A DNA stretch of 64,000 nt from Oscheius dolichura (lineage: Eukaryota; Nematoda; Chromadorea; Rhabditida; Rhabditidae), in the NCBI GenBank assembly GCA_932521035.1, contig OW051497.1:3410001-3474000 (forward strand), written 5' to 3'. The notes below the pieces were generated by a model. It saw nothing but the letters and a program-made list of their open reading frames with translations, was not told where the DNA came from and made no database searches. A program made the position numbers and the translations under genes. Within the stretch, counting starts at the first letter, position 1; each line of letters starts with the position of its first letter. Of this stretch, positions 1 to 11,817 are shown piece by piece.

Positions 1-2
1 AG

Positions 3-1094
3 GCAGGAATAAAGCGAGAAGGAGTACCGAGTGTGCGGAAACCTGGGGATAAGCCAACGGAGGAACTCGCCAGAGAAAAGGTACTCACCAGATGGGAATT
101 AAAATTATGGGATTTATAGGGCTGGCCGAAACCGACTGTCTTTGTCCCTAAGATGAAAGTTAACGACTCCTACGTGGAAATCCCTGAACTCAATAAGGCG
201 ACAGCCGAAACACGAAGAAATGTTGCTCTCCTTCAGAATAATGCAAAGGTAGGCCTTCTGGTTCATTTTACTCATTGTCCATAACGTCCTCACCAAACTT
301 CGTATTCAAATCTATCTCTTTAGAAAGCGCCTCCAAAGCCCCCAGCGTATCGTCCACGAGTCCAGGTGGCTGTGGTTGACGACGGTAATGAGGATCAGGA
401 GATAAACGTTGAAGACGATCATTCTAGCGAGAATAATGATGTACAAGAGGAAGAAAGGTTAGAGGAACAAGAAGGTAGTCCTGGTCAAAGCTTTTATTAA
501 TCATATTCGCAGAGCCCGATTCTTCACACCCCGTTCCCAATGTCATTGTGAGGCAGATTTTGAATAAAGGGAAGAGGGATTCTACAGGGAAGCTGATCAG
601 CAAACAGCAGTGTCAGAATGCCATGATTGACGATCTTCAAGATTTTATTGCTCTCATAAAGGTACGGCTTTCCTGATTAGATTGATAACAAATAAAGTTT
701 GACATAAAATAGCATTGTGAATATATTTCGTATTTCAGGAGACATCTAATACTGCGAGTGGACCCTACATGGTAGCCTTTATGACGAGGATACGACAGAT
801 GAGGATGAGCTATGCTTCTGGATTGACTCCTATAAGTAAGTAAACGACATAAGCTTTAACTGTTCTGTTTCAGATCAGCCGATGAGTGAACAGCAAAGTA
901 GAATATTGGCTAATGGTATCCACATCAACTCCGCCCGAGGACCGACAGTTGAAAAGATTAGCACGGGAGAAGAGCCAATACAATCGGAAGAGATGATACA
1001 AAGCATTGGCACCGATTTGAATACCGATGATATCGCCAATTCGGTGGTCAAGAAGATTAAGAATACCAAATTTAAGCCCTATCTCTGGGAATAG
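3..1094 (+). CDS. Uncharacterised protein, 5' end outside the window
   Basis: Six exons join in phase: 3-80, 120-248, 324-474, 513-661, 739-835 and 874-1094, with introns of 38-77 nt ending in TAG or CAG. The visible product is about 270 residues, starts upstream of the window and ends ...FKPYLWE then TAG. It has a proline/lysine-rich stretch (KAPPKPPAYRP), then a very acidic segment (DDGNEDQEINVEDDHSSE), then a more ordered, probably helical region containing MIDDLQDFIALI and FMTRIRQMRMSYASG. I see no signal peptide or membrane segment and do not recognise the family. A polyadenylation signal lies 190 nt after the stop. Consistent phase across five introns makes a real gene very likely; the function is unknown. 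Confidence 0.7.
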
Positions 1095-1285
1095 CCGGTA
1101 GCGATCCTTTTCGGTTTTTATATTTTGACCGCTTGGTGCCTCCAATCGTACCTCATTTCTGTAGTATATTTTGTGTATTTTCTAAAGAAGTCACCAATCT
1201 ACTTTGTCTGCTGTGTTTCCAGCATTAAAACCTTTTTTGTTGTGCGGGTTACTTTTCATTCGATTCTCCCGTTTTATAATCAGTT

Positions 1286-1291
1286 AATAAA
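1286..1291 (+). terminator. Polyadenylation signal AATAAA for the first gene
   Basis: A canonical AATAAA lies 192 nt after the first gene's stop codon and about 90 nt before the start of the ribosomal-protein gene. Confidence 0.5.
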
Positions 1292-1379
1292 CGTTTTTTT
1301 AAACTCTCAGTAATGGGAAATCGCTTCTCGACGTTACTATTTTATTAAATAGAGTTTAATTAAAATATGGATTTCTTAG

Positions 1380-2213
1380 ATGTCTTTCGGAAGGTTGGTA
1401 GCAGATTTCTGCCGACTTTCCGTAGGAAGAGGGGTGAACCAATTGGCCAGGAGGGAATTGTCTTTGAGCCCAGCTCTGTTGGACAGTATCCGAGACAATC
1501 ACAGACAAGGAACAAAAATGGACGGACCACAACAGGTAAAAATGTCTCTAATAATTAATGTTTTGGTGCGCAGTTAGTATGAAAATTCAATTGTCTAAAT
1601 TATTTTCTTCTTATTACAAATATTTGTTTTTAGGAAGTATTCGAAGGAACAGCGGGAGCAGCTTCTCACACACCCGTGAATCTTAAAAATGTTGATACTC
1701 GATTTCCAACAGCCGAAACATTAAAACAGGTCTATATTTATACTTTTTAATCATTAAATTTTTTGTTTCAGTTATACTCGGGAACAGTTTATACCGAATT
1801 GCCTATGGTGTACATAAAAGCGACTAAAAATAATACCCTGGTTACTGTTATGGATTCTAAGGTTTTTTAAACTTCAATAATTATTTAACGTACTTCTAGA
1901 ACCACGTTATAACATACACATCGTGTAGATTGGAAGGGTTTAAACATGCGAAGAAAAAGACGTCTATTGCCGGTCAGACAACGGGAGTGGCGGCTGGGCA
2001 ACGACTTGTTAGGAGGGGAATTAGAACAGTTCGTGTAGAAGTGAGCACTAATCTCTTTATTCACTGATTTCTTTTAAGGTAAAAGGACTGGGGCCTGGTC
2101 GAATGACTTGTGTGAAAGGATTGACAGTCGCTGGTGTCGAAGTCGTTTCCATTACTGACCACACGTCTCTCAAAGAGCTTGGACCTCGGCCTAAAAAAAT
2201 TAGAAGGATTTAA
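1380..2213 (+). CDS. MRPS11: Mitochondrial small ribosomal subunit protein uS11m (MRPS11)
   Basis: Five exons (1380-1535, 1634-1729, 1772-1861, 1900-2040, 2079-2213) all join in phase 0 and give 205 residues. The C-terminal half has the uS11 signature: [37 protein letters not shown], and the end [20 protein letters not shown], which packs against rRNA in the small-subunit platform. The N-terminus is basic and arginine-rich ([17 protein letters not shown]), as expected of a mitochondrial targeting peptide, so the protein should act in the mitochondrial ribosome. A second ATG at 1367 is open but its frame does not continue into exon 2, so 1380 is chosen. The last intron ends in TTTTAAG, a non-standard AAG acceptor. 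The gene converges on the potassium-channel gene, with 51 bp between the stop codons. Confidence 0.93.
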
Positions 2214-2242
2214 TTTCGTTTCTCATAGTTTGTTGATTTTTC

Positions 2243-2248
2243 TTTATT
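2243..2248 (-). terminator. Polyadenylation signal for the K2P channel gene
   Basis: TTTATT on the plus strand reads AATAAA on the minus strand, 17-22 nt past the channel's stop. It lies just past the uS11m stop, so the 3' UTRs of the two convergent genes must overlap. Confidence 0.5.
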
Positions 2249-2264
2249 TGATTTATAAATCGAT

Positions 2265-5145
2265 TTATTTCCCCGCATTGATTACAATATTAGGGATCTT
2301 TCTCTCCATTTTTTGTCTCGACAGGTAGTTGAACACCGACTGCAGCGGTTTGTTGTTACTCTTTCGGCTGCCGTGACTGTCGTCGGCCATTGACAACGGG
2401 ACGGATTCTTCACTGGGCTCATCTATTTCTTCTACTGTAGAGGGAAGCTGCTCGGGAATTAAAGATAGTCTAAACGGTTGGTCACCATTCCTTTTGATTA
2501 TTTTGATTACCTTGATCGGAAATGAACAGAGTTCGCAAGAGCGTCAGATGTTCCTAGAGCTATTCGGTCTTCTAGTTCTTCCATAGCTTCTATTTCTTGG
2601 ATATTATGAGAAGAGGGCCGTGAGGGAGGAAGCCTTGGCTTGGATGGGCCAGGCTGTTGATTTATCCGGAAGTCGGCATCAAAAGACTTCGAGACAACAA
2701 TCTAACAATTGTTTCCAATGAAACCGGAAAGAGAATAACGTACCTGACTACTGCCGCTGTTATTGGAAGTATCGGAAATGTGGGAAGAGTGGCTGATTCC
2801 TGACTCTTCCCTCACAAGATCAGTAAGAACGATGATGTCTCCGTCTTCAGAGTCAACCATGCGCATAACATCATCAATTGAGAGAGATCGTGGAAGAAAG
2901 CGAGCTCTAGAAGCACCTTTATACTTTTCAAGATGTGGATACCTAGTGTGAGCTATCCTATTAACGATAGAAGCATTGGTACTGCTCGGTGAAGGAAACG
3001 ACAAGATGGTTTGACACGTTTTGTTTATTTTCCTTCTTCCAGCCAATGCTGCTTGCACTGTCTCTTTTGTCAAAGAGTGAGCGGATGATGATGCTCGGAA
3101 AACACCTATCAAATTTTCATACAAATGTTTAAAGGGCTGTTACCCAGACTGCTGCCCCTTCGTCGAATTTTACCGCCTGCTTCTAACAAAATTCCTCCCT
3201 TTCGATCAAATTCATCGTCGTTGAACCGGTAGTCTCCTCCAGCTTCGTATGTTCTTGCTAGTTTTGCTTGAATCAGATTGATACACATCGATACCAACGA
3301 AAGACCAATAATGATATACATAAAATGTACTAGGAGGTATTTTGGTTGAGTTGGAGTGATGTCTCCCAGTCCAATTGTACTGAAAATTAATTTTACACAG
3401 AACATGACAAAGATGATGTACCTGAGGGAAATGAAAAAGAAATAGAAGGCTATAAAGTAGTCCCAGTCGTGTTCCCAAAGGCAAAATGTCGCGGAGCAGA
3501 AGAAGATCCAAGCGACGACGACAATAATGGCTATTGGAACGGGGAGGTCGAATATTTCCAGATCTGTCAGAGTTCAATGAATAGTATCAAATGGAAAAAT
3601 ACCTCTTTTATCTTCAGCATCAAGCTTTCTGATCTCTTCCATGGTCTGCTTCGTACAATATCGAAATGCTCGCCGACAGCCGCATTTCAACAGCCACCAG
3701 GGTGATTTCAGTATCCTGGTGAGCACTTTCCCTAAAAAGGAGCAGTTTTAAAACATATTTGATCTTTCAGTCTCTTTCACCAAGCGTTGAACTGAGGGGC
3801 GGATCCTTATCGCCCTCTCCCTCTTGTCTCTATTGTCGACATCCAGCCGTATGCAAATTCACCCGGAGATGTTATCCAGATGCAGAGGGACAGCACATTT
3901 ACAATGCAAGGGAGAACTTACCCAAGTCGTCTAAAATGGACAGGACGAGGGGAATTCCAAAAATGGCGTAGATCATTGTGAAGAATCTTCCAGGGACCGT
4001 TGATGGATACAAGTGGCCGTATCCTATGGTTGTGCAAATCGTCTGTAACATTATTTCTGTCAGTCTATCACTCTTTCAGGTCTACCTGTGCATAGAGCAT
4101 GGCATTCCAGAAGTCCCACCTGATCTTCTGATCAGTGTATTTGATTCCTAGTTGTTTTTCATATTGCATTACCTCTTGATGCAACTTCTCCGATATCTTA
4201 GAAACTTGTTTTACAATAAAAATGAGAAATGTACCTCTTCTGTCTGATCTCCACTCAAAAAGAATAAATATCTAGTGTTATTAAAAAGTAAAGGTATGAT
4301 CTCATTAACGAAATCTGTCCTGTTCTTGGCAATTCTGAAATGAACGCGATTTCTTATTCAAAAAGTATCTCACGTTTCATTCCAGGTAATTTCCTTCTGT
4401 ACGTCAACTTCTGCCTCGAAATAATAGAAAATCATAGCACCCAAAAACAAATAAACAACAAGAATACTCAATAACAAAACATGCTTTAATCCGTATTGAT
4501 GATAGGCCTATAATTTCAGTAAGTCAAGAGAAAGGATAACCTTACTTTATTCAATATTCTAGCCCAGACGGGGACCTTCCTCACCCTGGCGAGGCCTTCT
4601 TCCCGGATTGTTTTCTGAACATTTTGAGCCTGCAAACAAGAAGTTTGTGAAACCTGAGATTCTCTTAGGCCAGACGAATAATAAAAAGACACGGGACCTA
4701 CCCCAGCTCGAAATGAGTGACCTATCCGGCTAAGACGACGTTTGATGCTCATCGACGGTGCGGCAATGCTGTTTGAATATCCGCTAGTCGGCAATCCATC
4801 GTTCGTCCCTGGGGAGAATCCTGTGCTCTTCCCGCTACCCTAAAAGATGTAAAACATGAATCATCCTGTTAGCAGGAGCCCCTCGAAATTGATTTTAATC
4901 TTTGGCAAGAAGAGACAAGTTGAAAAAGGCTCGAAGTTATTTTTCTTTTTTAGACCGATCATTTTGAGCCACTCGGTGGCACACGCAGACAAAAACAGTA
5001 ACTTCTTAATTAACAAACGTTTCGAAATCCCTCTGAGAAGGTTAGAGTCAATTTCCCTCTGACGAATGTCGTATGTCTTCTGTCAAAGGAGAAGTTCTTA
5101 CTTCTTGGCGCCGTCATGACTAATAGCCCGGGCATCATTTTTCAT
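2265..5145 (-). CDS. Two-pore-domain potassium channel, TWK family
   Basis: About thirteen exons join in phase into a protein of roughly 670 residues, from ATG at 5145 (MKNDARAISHDGAKN...) to TAA at 2265. It has a basic cytoplasmic N-terminus, TM1 (YGLKHVLLLSILVVYLFLGA), an extracellular cap with N-glycosylation sequons (NET, NNT), pore 1 with selectivity filter TTIGYGHLYP, TM2 (FTMIYAIFGIPLVLSIL), TM3 (VPIAIIVVVAWIFF), pore 2 with STIGLGDITP and TM4 (LLVHFMYIIIGLSLVSMCI). The two filters and four membrane segments are diagnostic of K2P leak channels, which pass K+ across the plasma membrane as dimers. The long C-terminal tail is serine-rich and acidic. The junction between exons 1 and 2 uses the downstream of two adjacent AG sites (4834); the upstream one breaks the frame. 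One C-terminal intron (within 3109-3160) is only 36 nt. Confidence 0.93.
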
Positions 5146-5214
5146 TCTGCCAGGATTGCGTTCCTACTGGAACTGGATTCTTGTTAGACACTTTAGGCAC
5201 TCTACTGGGGTCGT

Positions 5215-5230
5215 TTTATTTATTTTTATT
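5215..5230 (-). terminator. Two AATAAA signals for the aquaporin gene
   Basis: Two TTTATT hexamers at 5215-5220 and 5225-5230 read AATAAA on the minus strand, about 145 nt past the aquaporin stop and upstream of the K2P start. Confidence 0.5.
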
Positions 5231-5371
5231 ACGAAGCAAAAAGAATAAGCCGTCAATATGGTTTGTGTAAATCGCTTTTTATAGGTATAATGCATGGAGA
5301 CCGATGGGAAGAGAAAGATCTTCTAGGCTAGATCGCTTCACATGTTTCGATACTGGGTCGGAGAAGTCTGC

Positions 5372-7443
5372 TCAGAGGGGATCTGACGCTCGCTGATTCT
5401 GAATATAACGTGTACTGTAGAAAAGAAATTAGACTTACGGCTTTGTTTCAATGAGATGGACTTCCCTCAACTGACCGTCGGGGTTTCTATCGTCAAGGAT
5501 CTGGAACAGGGCATTAGTTCGACACAGGGGCCGATACCTTATGGATGTAGGTAGTCTCCGGGTCGTCAGGAATATGGAATCCGATAAAGAACTCGTAAAG
5601 CCAAGCTCCAATGGCTGCTCCAATCATGGGGCAGATGATAGGGATCCAGAACCATTTGTAGCTGCGGTAGCTGAATACTCTCCACCCGTAGCCAGCAATG
5701 AGGGTGAAAAGACGTGGTCCAAAGTCTCTTGCAGGGTTAATGGCATAGCCGGCGTTGAGAGCAACACACATTCCGAGGAAAGCAAGAAGAGTTCCAATGA
5801 AAGCTGGCTGAAGGAATGGTGGGATTCGGTTGCGGCGATCGGTCACTGCGGCTATTCCCATACAGAGAACAGCAGTTCCAACGATCTTAACTATTTTTGT
5901 TTTTACAAAAGAACACGTTTTACTTGATCAATGACTCCACCGAAAGTGCTCAAATGTGGTTGAGGATAGGTGGCAAAGATGGCAGCTGTGGCCCTTGGCC
6001 CGGAAACATAACGTGTTCCATTATCGAACTGATTAATAGCATCTTAAAGTCACTCTCTTCTCCACTGAATAGTGTTTCTACCGTAGTACACGACAAATGT
6101 CGTCAGAGCACCGAAGAAAGCACCAATATTCTGAGCAATAGTGAAGACAATCAATCTCAGTGCATTAATCTTCCCCTGGGTGAAGAGGAAGAAGGATACG
6201 GCCGGATTCAGATGAGCTCCTGAACAATTTTTAGTTAATGGCCGGGGGATCTTCTTTTAATAGAGTGTTAACCGGTGTCAAAGTGCTTGTGTAAAATCGT
6301 AATCGGATTAAATTTCATCTGAGCCGATCGACGAGAAAGATTGAATTGCTATTAGATCAGGTGATATCTACCTGATATACGATGACCCATTAGAACGGCG
6401 AACAGGAGGACGAGTCCCCAGCCGACGGACACTCCAATCCAGTCGTTGTTCTTCCTTTGTGAGAGGACATACTGAGCGTTTACAGCTGTTCCACCAAACT
6501 GGAAACAATATTATAGCATCCATTGTATTATTTCTGCTCACCAATAGGAATCCCGTGCAGAATAGCTCGCAGATGGCCGCTCTGTAGAGCTCGTTGCCAA
6601 TGTTCAGCTTGGCACGTAGCCGGTCCACCAAGTTCATGCCTTGACCCTAAAATGAAGGGGTTACAGTTCATATAACAGGTAATTCAGAACGAGAGAGTAC
6701 CTTGGCGCCGTCTTTATCGGAACCATCCTGCATACCGGTAGTAGTCTAAAGCCCGTTAGTTTGTTAAAAACGATAAAATAACCATGCTGGGTTTATGACT
6801 GGGGGCAATTTCCAAAGAGAAGTCACTCCGGAGCTGGTTATGATTTGGACGGGTGTTATCTGAACAGTACAATACAAAGACAACTGAAACATTAGTGCTG
6901 GGGTGGATGACTCGAGATTTGGAGAAAACATAAATAACGTGCTGATTAATTGGACACCACGGCTGCTCGACCGCAACGCAACAAATCATCAAGGGACAAA
7001 AAGAGCTATCGTTGTAAGGAGAAGCTGTAGCTGCCGGGGTTGGAGAACAACTGATTTCTGAGCCTTGACGAGATATCGACAATAAATAGACTGATTATGT
7101 TTTGGTAGCGAAGGGGCTAAACATTACAAACTGGACGAATCGAAAAGCTCCCTACTACTGATAGAAAACCCCCAAGTATTTTTCGTGACGACAATATATT
7201 TATGAAGATAGAACTTGACACCCGGCTAACAGTTGCCTACTCGCCACTCAAATTTTCAGCTTTTAGAAAACCACCTGTTGTATCAAAGCCGTCGGTTCCC
7301 AAGGCGTTAGTTTCGGGATAGTCCGAGAGGACTTGTGCTATTTGCACTTCCTGAATCTCTGGAGATAGTGAAGGCTGTTGATTCTGTTGCGGTTCTTCTG
7401 TTTCCGAGGAAGAGGCATTCTTGTCTGAGTCGCCGTCCAGCAT
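5372..7443 (-). CDS. Aquaglyceroporin (MIP family) with an extended N-terminus
   Basis: Ten exons join in phase: 7443-7275, 6859-6783, 6745-6701, 6646-6542, 6498-6372, 6219-6082, 6042-5924, 5885-5538, 5500-5439 and 5414-5372, giving 410 residues. The MIP core begins near LYRAAICELFCTGFLL. It has both half-helix motifs: GAHLNPAVS and NPARDFGPR. Aspartate after the second NPAR is typical of aquaglyceroporins, so glycerol as well as water transport is likely. An extracellular loop carries a glycosylation sequon (DNGT). The first ~110 residues, rich in S, T, E, Q and N, precede the membrane domain and are unusual. Internal methionines (MQDGSDK at 6733, MNLVDRL) could start shorter isoforms. Introns before 5885 and 6042 use AAG acceptors. 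The gene is tandem with and upstream of the K2P gene; a separate promoter is likely. Confidence 0.93.
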
Positions 7444-8553
7444 CGCACTGTCGATGGGGGAAGAATACCATAGGGTAAAACGCTGTAGGGGGTCATCCGA
7501 AATGTTTTGGCACCGGCAAACAAGGCCTATCAATTAGGGAGTTCACAGGAGTCGATTAAGTAAAACTTTGTTAGGTGTTAAAAACAAAACGTATTGAAGT
7601 GCAAGAGGCGTTTGAACTCGGACAGTATTTGTTTGGTTCACGCATGGCGGTGATAATATATTCATAGAAAAAGAAGTATTACTATGATATTCTTCTAGCT
7701 GAAAAATAAAGGCAGACGGGGTGCTGTGCCCCCGAAACAAACAAAATGGATAAGATGCCAAGGGGTAAAGCTGTTGCACGGCGCGAAGCAACTGACGCCC
7801 CTCTCTAGGCGAACGGCAAGCACTTCCCCTCGTGGCATCAGCTGCTGTCCAAGAGGGTTCCGCCGAATGACTTCATAGCATGCAAATCTCTCACAATTCA
7901 AACTAAGTTGAGAAGCAAACAAAGAGAAAAACAGCTTAAAAGGGCCGTTCCATTGTCTCTGATTAAAAACGATTTGTTCGCATTCCTACTTTCCACTGTA
8001 AAAAAAAGTAAAATTTAGATGTTTTTATGGCGGGCACCTAAACTTTTAAACCCTGGGAACTGTTTCAACTCTGTCGATGTCAGCTCCGGTTAGTCGCGTG
8101 ATCACAAGAGGATTACACCGAAATTACGGACTCGGGGGATGGGAATTCGGTGCAGACATACTGGGAGGGTGCATTGCCGAGAGTGGAAAAGAATAGGAAG
8201 AAAAAGCGACAGTGTGGGAGGATGTGAAAATTGGCTTTTACGAGCCAAAAAGCTATTCACTTTTTTGTAGAACAGGCTGTATTAGGTGTCCAGAATGGTC
8301 TACTGCATTAACGTCACAGGTGGAAAGTTTAAAGGTTGGAACCAAAATAACAAGGAAGGAAGAACATATTTAAAGGACAAAGTGATTGGAACGTAAGAAA
8401 GAACAATCAACATGTTTTGGGCAGTGGCTTTTATAAGACATAAGTGCGCATTAGGAAATGAAGGGACCACTTGATGATCCAATTGAGTAAATCTTACCGG
8501 TGTCTATAAGCGCGTTAGTCAGTAGCACTATTGCCTGCGTCAGAAAAATAAGA
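7444..8553. other. Intergenic region between aquaporin and chitinase genes
   Basis: Only short, mutually overlapping open frames occur here and none continues across plausible splice sites. It should hold the aquaporin promoter. I see no RNA gene or repeat. Confidence 0.5.
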
Positions 8554-8559
8554 TTTATT
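8554..8559 (-). terminator. Polyadenylation signal for the chitinase gene
   Basis: AATAAA on the minus strand, 40 nt past the chitinase stop codon. Confidence 0.5.
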
Positions 8560-8598
8560 GCCTATATAGTTAGGGAAAGACAAAAACAAAGAGATCCG

Positions 8599-10201
8599 TT
8601 AGAAGTTGAGGCAGGGGGATGTAACGTTACTTAAACTGTACATTGACGGATTGTCATAGATTGACGCCACACAACGGAGTCTGTTCACGTCATTCAAAGC
8701 AACAAACTGGTCCGGATAGTAGTCAGGGTCGAAGTAAGGGACCATTCCTGAAATTGGGTTATAGGAAATGATTAGTTAGCAACCCTACCGCCATATGGAG
8801 CAGGGGCGCAATCACAGGGAGCCTCCTTCCAAGTCGTGGCCCAATCGGGCTGGTAGCTCAAATTGTATTGCATCTCGTCAAACTTTTGAACCATAGCTGT
8901 AACACGAGTTTCGATCTACACTCGACACAACTCACTTTTACAAGTGAGAAACTCGTCAGCTCCTGGAGGGACACCAAAATAGTTACAGAACCATTTGAAA
9001 GCTTTGATTCGTCTCGACTCTCCCGGTCCGCCGGGATTTCCTGGGTCCTCTCCTCCACACTCGTTGTTAATAATCAATGAAGTTGGTCCAAAAATGGGCC
9101 CGGAGTAGTTAGCAGCGACGTTCTTCGGCCCAGCGTTCCATGACCCTAAAAACCTTGTTTGCCTTGACGGCTTAGAGACTAACCCATAACAATATCATGC
9201 ATAGCTGGTTTAGGAGGCTGGGGAGTCATGTAGAACCAGAGAGAAGCCAGCACAGCTAGAGGCGGGTCCATCTGGGTCATGACCAAGTTGGGATTATTTA
9301 GGAGATCCACGGTCACGTTGACAGAGGCCAGCCAGTCTTGGAACTGACCGTAGTTGTAATTGTAGGAGATCTACATAACTTCGTCTCTCTTTCTAAGACT
9401 AGTTACCTGGATAGCCCCTCTTCCAAAGTAGCAGCCAGTGAAGAATCCTTTCTTCGTAGCCGTTCCATTTGAACACGGGAACCAGTAGTTCAGTTCAGCA
9501 GATTGTGCACAGTACAGTCCTCCCATGTTACAGATAGCCCCGTCCTTTGGCTGGTACCCAGGATTGTTTTGATCCAAGAATGAACTGGTAGGTCCTCCCT
9601 CGAACCAGTTGTAGAAGCCGCCTCGGTAGAAACAGTTGGACGCTGCTTGAGTGGACACATTGCTACTGAAACATTATCCTTTCCCAGAATTCTGTAGTCT
9701 GAGGTACGCACCCGTAGAGAGCTGCATTGTTCTCTCCTGTTTCTTGAACCGCGTGAGCGAAGAAAGCTGCCAGATCTCTCCTTGCATTTTGAGCAGCCGT
9801 GTAAACTGTATTAGGACTGCTGGTACCGAAATTAGGGAAGTAGCGAGCAGCAATTATGAAGGAGGAGTAGGAATAGGGAAAGCAGTCACTGTCTCCCCAT
9901 CCGAGGTTGCCAAAGGGGAAGAGGTCCTGAAGCGGTTTGTATACCAGATCAAACGGAATTCTCACCTCAAAGACATCCCTTGTAAACCAAGTTTCTATGT
10001 GAGACTTCGGAAGATTATTCGGATCGGTTGGCTTTTGACAAGAAGCCGGTGGACCAGGTCCGAACTTGGCAGCTTTCGGACAGTCAGAGGCTGATCCTGT
10101 CGAAGAGCCACTACTGATGGTGTTGTCTAAAGAGTAGGGTCAAGAGGAAGGGAGCAACAAACACCACCTATGAATAGACACAATAGGATAAGGAAGCGCA
10201 T
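8599..10201 (-). CDS. Secreted GH19 (class I/II-type) chitinase
   Basis: Eight exons join in phase from ATG at 10201 to TAA at 8599. The product starts with a hydrophobic signal peptide (MRFLILLCLFI) and a short S/T/P-rich linker. The GH19 domain follows: the catalytic-helix region AAFFAHAVQETGEN, in which the first glutamate is the expected general acid, a disulfide-rich middle (CFYRGGFYNW, CNMGGLYCAQ), then FFTGCYFGRGAIQ matching the plant-type YGRGPIQ signature, and SLWFYMTPQPPKP. The C-terminal part has further cysteines (NECGGEDPGNPGGPG, DEFLTCK, APCDCAPAP, LRCVASIYDN). It should hydrolyse beta-1,4-linked GlcNAc in chitin by inversion outside the cell, for feeding, moulting or defence. 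No chitin-binding (hevein) domain is visible. Introns are 35-50 nt. The nearest gene upstream on the same strand, more than 1.6 kb away, encodes an unrelated secreted protein. Confidence 0.93.
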
Positions 10202-11817
10202 GATGGGTCACGTTGGAGGGAACCTTTTTTGGGAGTTATATAGGGCCCTTCAAACAATGCGGGGAATTTTGATGACTTGCCAGCTAACGTCTAAACCCCT
10301 TGAGAGCAAAGACTGTTGCCAAATTGGGGCTGTCTTCACGTGGAAACGTGATTTCAACTTCATTTTGCCATGGAGTCGTAGGCTGATAGGCACGTCTGTG
10401 TTTGCTAATTTTGGAAATGACCAGGAAATGGGCAGACTGTCTGCTCTTGTGTACGGGCTGCTAGTAGAAATAGACAGTTTGTGCTTCTGGTCTTGTTAAA
10501 GCGTGAAAGCCCGAAAGATTGGAAGTGTAAAAGGAGGAACGGGACGGACTACAAATCAAGAAGACTCACCTATAATAATAGGGTGGCCCCTCTCCGTTGG
10601 TTGACTAATACTCGGTTGATTAACTGATAGCACGGCATGGATAATACTGAATACCCTTTCCAATAGCATAGAGAGAGGTTCTGGAAGAAATATTGCTGTC
10701 ACAAAAAATGACTGGGGAAAGCGGGTAGGAAGTTCAGGATATGATAGCCCGGAGACACTATATCCCGAAAAGAAGCAGGTCCGACGGAATCCAAGACAAA
10801 CACCTTGGTGAACAATGCTACGAGATTTGACAGGCCGCATTGCTGCGTCACGAAAACAGTTGGACTGCGTTAGTTAGAGGTTTCTCTGTCCATGTCGCCG
10901 TGAGCGCCTCGTAAATGGACTTCTATTTGGGTAGCGACAAGAAACAGCTCCGGTTTGACTGGACACAGTGTCGGTGCATTTGTTGGGTGAAGAGAAAACG
11001 AGCAATGTGCTGAGAAAAAAAAGGGAAAACTAAATAAATTGATACCAGGTAAATAGGTAGAGTACTCGACATGGCTGTTTGTCCAGAGGTCTGGATTGTT
11101 TGTCTTTTGACCGTCTACCGAGATCCGTCGCGTGTCCGTTTGATTGTTAACAGTGAGTGCACGAGAAAGGTAATCAAAACAGGAAAACGAAGTTCATAAC
11201 AATCTAATCTTCTTCGCCCTTGGAGTTCTCCTTTATACCTTTCTGGCTAACTCATAGTCAGTCCCGATAAAGCTAAAAACCGTTCAATTTTATGACAGTC
11301 TCTGATACTCCAACTGAGAGGAATGAAATCTAAGAAGCTTGCCCTCGAAGACAAAATTGGATAAGAAGAAAAACTCCTCTTTGACACAAAGCAACCGCAA
11401 ATGGTAGCAAAATACACATATGGGAGCAGCGGCCTTTTATGGTCCCAATGAATGAGATAATCAATGGAGAACACGCGTCCGATCAAATCTGTTTTCAGCT
11501 TCTAACTCTGAACCCTTAAAGAACAAAAGCCTCTTAGATCACCATGTAGTTCAAGTGGTACTATTTTTATTCACAGAGGTAGAACACGGCAAGCCATTGA
11601 AGCAATTGGATTGGAGGCTAAAGCAGTAAGTGGTGAAATACTCGGGTTACCCGAATGCTTATAAATTTCTGTATTTCTATTCCAATTCCAGGTAGCAGAA
11701 CTATGCATCGTTTTGCCGTATATCAAGGTATAACCTTATGGTACGATAACGTTACACATCTACAGCAGCAAGCGAGCAAGCAAAGAATAGCGGACGAGCA
11801 TTTCAAGGGGAGAGCGA
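10202..11817. other. Intergenic region upstream of the chitinase
   Basis: No gene is supported. A minus-strand open frame at 10556-10840 and a plus-strand one at 11655-11846 lack recognisable domains, and the second overlaps the 3' end of the neighbouring minus-strand gene. The chitinase promoter presumably lies near 10202-10500. Confidence 0.45.

Noticed and set aside
1367-1558. Alternative start of the uS11m gene at 1367
   Set aside because: Its frame ends exon 1 in phase 1, while exon 2 must be entered in phase 0; only ATG 1380 fits.
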